Source of the DNA: Urechis unicinctus | Taxonomy: Eukaryota; Annelida; Polychaeta; Xenopneusta; Urechidae | Direction of reading: 5' to 3' | Length of the DNA: 64,000 nucleotides | NCBI GenBank assembly: GCA_034190875.2 | Contig: CM067344.1 | Coordinates: 19,487,112 to 19,551,111, forward strand | Part shown: positions 61,464 to 64,000 of the stretch, in pieces | Layout: every line of letters begins with the position of its first letter | Position numbering within the stretch: position 1 is the stretch's first letter | Notes under the pieces: model-generated | Database searches by the model: none | The model's input: the letters and a program-made list of their open reading frames with translations, nothing else | What the model was told of the DNA's origin: nothing | Translations under genes and position numbers: made by a program

Positions 61464-61661
61464 GAAATGATTTTCTCAAGCTCGACTACTAATGTGTACC
61501 GTGTGTGGTATTCAGTTCAATTTGTAGAAGAGCAACATGTTGTCGCATTAACCGATGACAATGTGCTTTTCCCATTTGTTATTGTGAAACTCCATCTTGT
61601 AAATTTCAGCCAGGAGAGGAAATGTTACCATCTTATGTTATGCGCTTCACGTTGTAGATGA
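61464..61661 (+). CDS. Candidate terminal exon, unknown gene
   Basis: A CATGTTCTTAACAG acceptor gives 65 codons in phase 0 to TGA at 61659-61661. The peptide contains VYRVWYSVQFVEEQHVVALT, an alternating beta-strand pattern loosely like the N-terminal W-Y-x-V-x-F modules of some BEN-type nuclear proteins, then FPFVIVKLHLVNF. The likeness is weak. It lies 48 bp after another open block (61168-61415), and the two cannot be joined directly because each ends in a stop. Confidence 0.25.
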   Translation, partial: EMIFSSSTTNVYRVWYSVQFVEEQHVVALTDDNVLFPFVIVKLHLVNFSQERKCYHLMLCASRCR

Positions 61662-61949
61662 CTCACCCCGGCCCCTATGATATGTAGAAAGCGTATATAA
61701 GATTCTATGGCTCAGAGTTACTGATAACAGAGCAATCATCGGTAGATACGTGTAATTTCCCATTACATGCATATGCGAGAATTGCTTATAGTAAAAGAAA
61801 GTCTTAAGTAACTTCCAATCAGGTTGTAACCTCCCAAAGTATTGAGGATGAAAAGCCTTATAACACATGCATGGCAATGTGCTAGAGGAATGTACATAGA
61901 GGCACCACATCCCATAGGACAATGATATAGAGGATACGCCGCCCAACAG

Positions 61950-64000
61950 ACTATATATCTGTCATGACTTTTTCACCTTAAGCTAAAAATGTAGGTAGTT
62001 CCAAGTCCGTTTAGCCGGCAGTGTTATTCCTGTAAAGAGCAAAATCTTGTCTGATGTCATAAACATGAAGCACACAGACTAGATTTTTCTACCAGCTTCT
62101 TCTCTCGTGCAACAAAATGGCTGACACAATTGCGTCACGTGATGAAAGGCGCACATGGCTTATCAATTAAGTCTGCTCAAGTAAGAAACAAAAATAAAAT
62201 GTTCCATACATAGTTTTAAAGATATTGAATATGGCACGTTTTGAGCAAATACAAGCTTGATAAATAATGGCTCGCGTTCACTTTGCCGTTCTGCATATAA
62301 TGAAGTCGTTTTGAAGCACGTGCAAAGCACAATACGTCATCGAGGTTAACTTTATCCAAACACACATCAACCTCCAAGCTCAAGCTCCACGTGTACATGC
62401 ATAACATGTATTCATATGTGTACCACTACATGGTAAGCTGTAGAACAGCAACATCATGCAGCGCACTACCTCTGACGTAAGGTGAACAGGGATGCTGCTT
62501 TATTTGTGCAGTTGTCAGTTTTATGGAATCGAGATAACACACGCCACATTGTACCCGCTTGGTTGGTCATTGGGATATAGCGTGCCGCACACAGGTTCAG
62601 GTGATAAGAAATGGCTTCGACAAGCAGGCATCGCTGGGTCTTCTATGCAACACAGCCGCAACATCACCGAGCAACTAACGAGACGCTGCATCTTTACAGC
62701 CTGTCTAGATAAGGCTGTTTCTGGCAAAACCTGGGTCATAACTTAAGCAAACAGCTTGTTAACGGAGCAACCCTCAGTCTAACAATATTTTTTGGGTTCA
62801 GTAGATTCACCAGCAAAACATTAGGCAGCTCCATTGAGCCACACAAGTGTCCTTACCGTCGCCGCTGCCTCGTGAACATTTCCTTGTAAATGTTCGCCGT
62901 CGAAGCGAATCATAAACCAGACACAACGAAGCGTAGTTATCACCTATTTCCTTTCACCGTTGTGGTTTATTTTCAGACCTCGCGCTTATCGTTGTTCCCA
63001 TAAATATCATGATAGCTGGGCGCCTGCTGGCTAACTGGCTGCACCCCGGACAAATCAAGCAAATATCTTGCCAAATATATCAAATGGTTTAAACTTATTC
63101 CTAGAAAAATCAAGTAGAATCGGATTATATCCCAGTTTTAAAATGCACAGGCCATACGTTGCTCACGGTCAAACACCTAGGTAGGAATCTGAAACGAGCT
63201 TATTGAGTTTATATCCTGCCCATACTGTACACCCTACCCTACTACCATTCGCTTCCAACATTCCCTTATGGCAATACTTCTGGCAATCACTTATGGAACC
63301 TTCTTCGTGTTTGAAACGAATCCTATGTGACAAACTAGTTTTCCTCATTTTGGCAGACTCTTGCTTTGGTATTGATGCACTCCCGAGGCTGAAGTTGGCG
63401 ACACTCTACATCATCGCTCGTCGGACATGGTCTACGGTTTCGCTTATGAAGTCATGTCGTCTCTCTGTCGAACAGCAAAGTATCTATATATGTGTTTTGG
63501 TACTCTAGCCCTCTCTGGTACCACTTAACTGTCAGCCATCACAACCACACTGCCAGCTCCAGGTAATTTAAGACTAGTGGGGTTTTGAGCAAAAGTCTGA
63601 ACTCTGTGTACTGGCAGTCGATTAGCAAAATAATACTGGTAAGCTAAAAGTCGTATTACTGTTGACCCTGTTGCATTTGATTTTCTCCTCCTGAAGATGA
63701 GCAAGCTGGCCCTTTATATTCGGATGAGTATTTTCCCCAAGAAAATAGATATTACAAGCTAGATACAAGCTTCGCCAATGTACACAATGGTGGAGCCTTT
63801 ATAGGATTCATTAACAAGAATTGATAACATTGCGAAAGACTGAAACAGAGCAGAAAGGGGTAAAACTATAAGAAGCTGCCTCAAATGGAAATAAATGCAT
63901 TGCACACCAAAGATCTAAACAGCATAACACATCATGTCAAGACTGTTAGGCAGAAAAAACTTCTACAAAAACTCTCATTTAAGCATATGGATCGATCTCT
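61950..64000. other. Unannotated right end
   Basis: No array, element end or splice-bounded ORF recognised. ORFs at 62492-62746 and 63203-63508 (plus) have no homology that I can name. Confidence 0.35.

Overview
The window is eukaryotic and animal. Coding sequence is split by GT-AG introns into short exons, long stretches are empty, and (TA)n, (GA)n and minisatellite arrays are frequent. The two gene families recognised (beta-1,4-galactosyltransferase and protein kinase A inhibitor) are metazoan. A tRNA-type SINE whose tail carries an AACGACGTTACACC motif and several small TIR elements suggest a marine lophotrochozoan, perhaps a mollusc. That taxonomic guess is inference.

Left end (1-2.3 kb): the 5' four coding exons of a minus-strand beta-1,4-galactosyltransferase gene that runs off the left edge. 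All four junctions keep phase, giving about 370 codons: a type II anchor, an unusual stem exon resembling the ILEI/PANDER fold, then the first half of the catalytic domain including the DVD metal-binding motif. 2.3-8.8 kb: no gene seen, but a nest of mobile or rearranged repeats, including a foldback element, a G-tract/C-tract bounded element and a circularly permuted inverted repeat.

8.8-16.2 kb: a plus-strand cAMP-dependent protein kinase inhibitor (PKI) gene. Two exons (15113-15272 and 15505-15596) encode a complete 80-residue PKI. Two upstream candidate exons (8859-8937 and one ending at 12041) end in phase 0 and splice in frame, predicting isoforms with different N-termini. The long intron carries a full SINE and several minisatellites; the short intron carries a (TA)n/(GATA)n tract. 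16.8-17.4 kb: two exon-like blocks of an unidentified plus-strand gene.

17.5-64 kb: gene-poor. It holds minisatellites with 15-56 bp units, a 42-bp hairpin satellite, a 0.9 kb strand-asymmetric G-rich array, a TTAA-flanked DNA transposon remnant, a second SINE copy, large (TA)n/(GA)n tracts and isolated exon-like ORFs. The best of these is a minus-strand pair at 37.9-38.4 kb with good splice sites and matching phase. No rRNA, tRNA gene, CRISPR array or reverse transcriptase ORF was found. Exon calls outside the two recognised genes rest on splice signals and open frames only.
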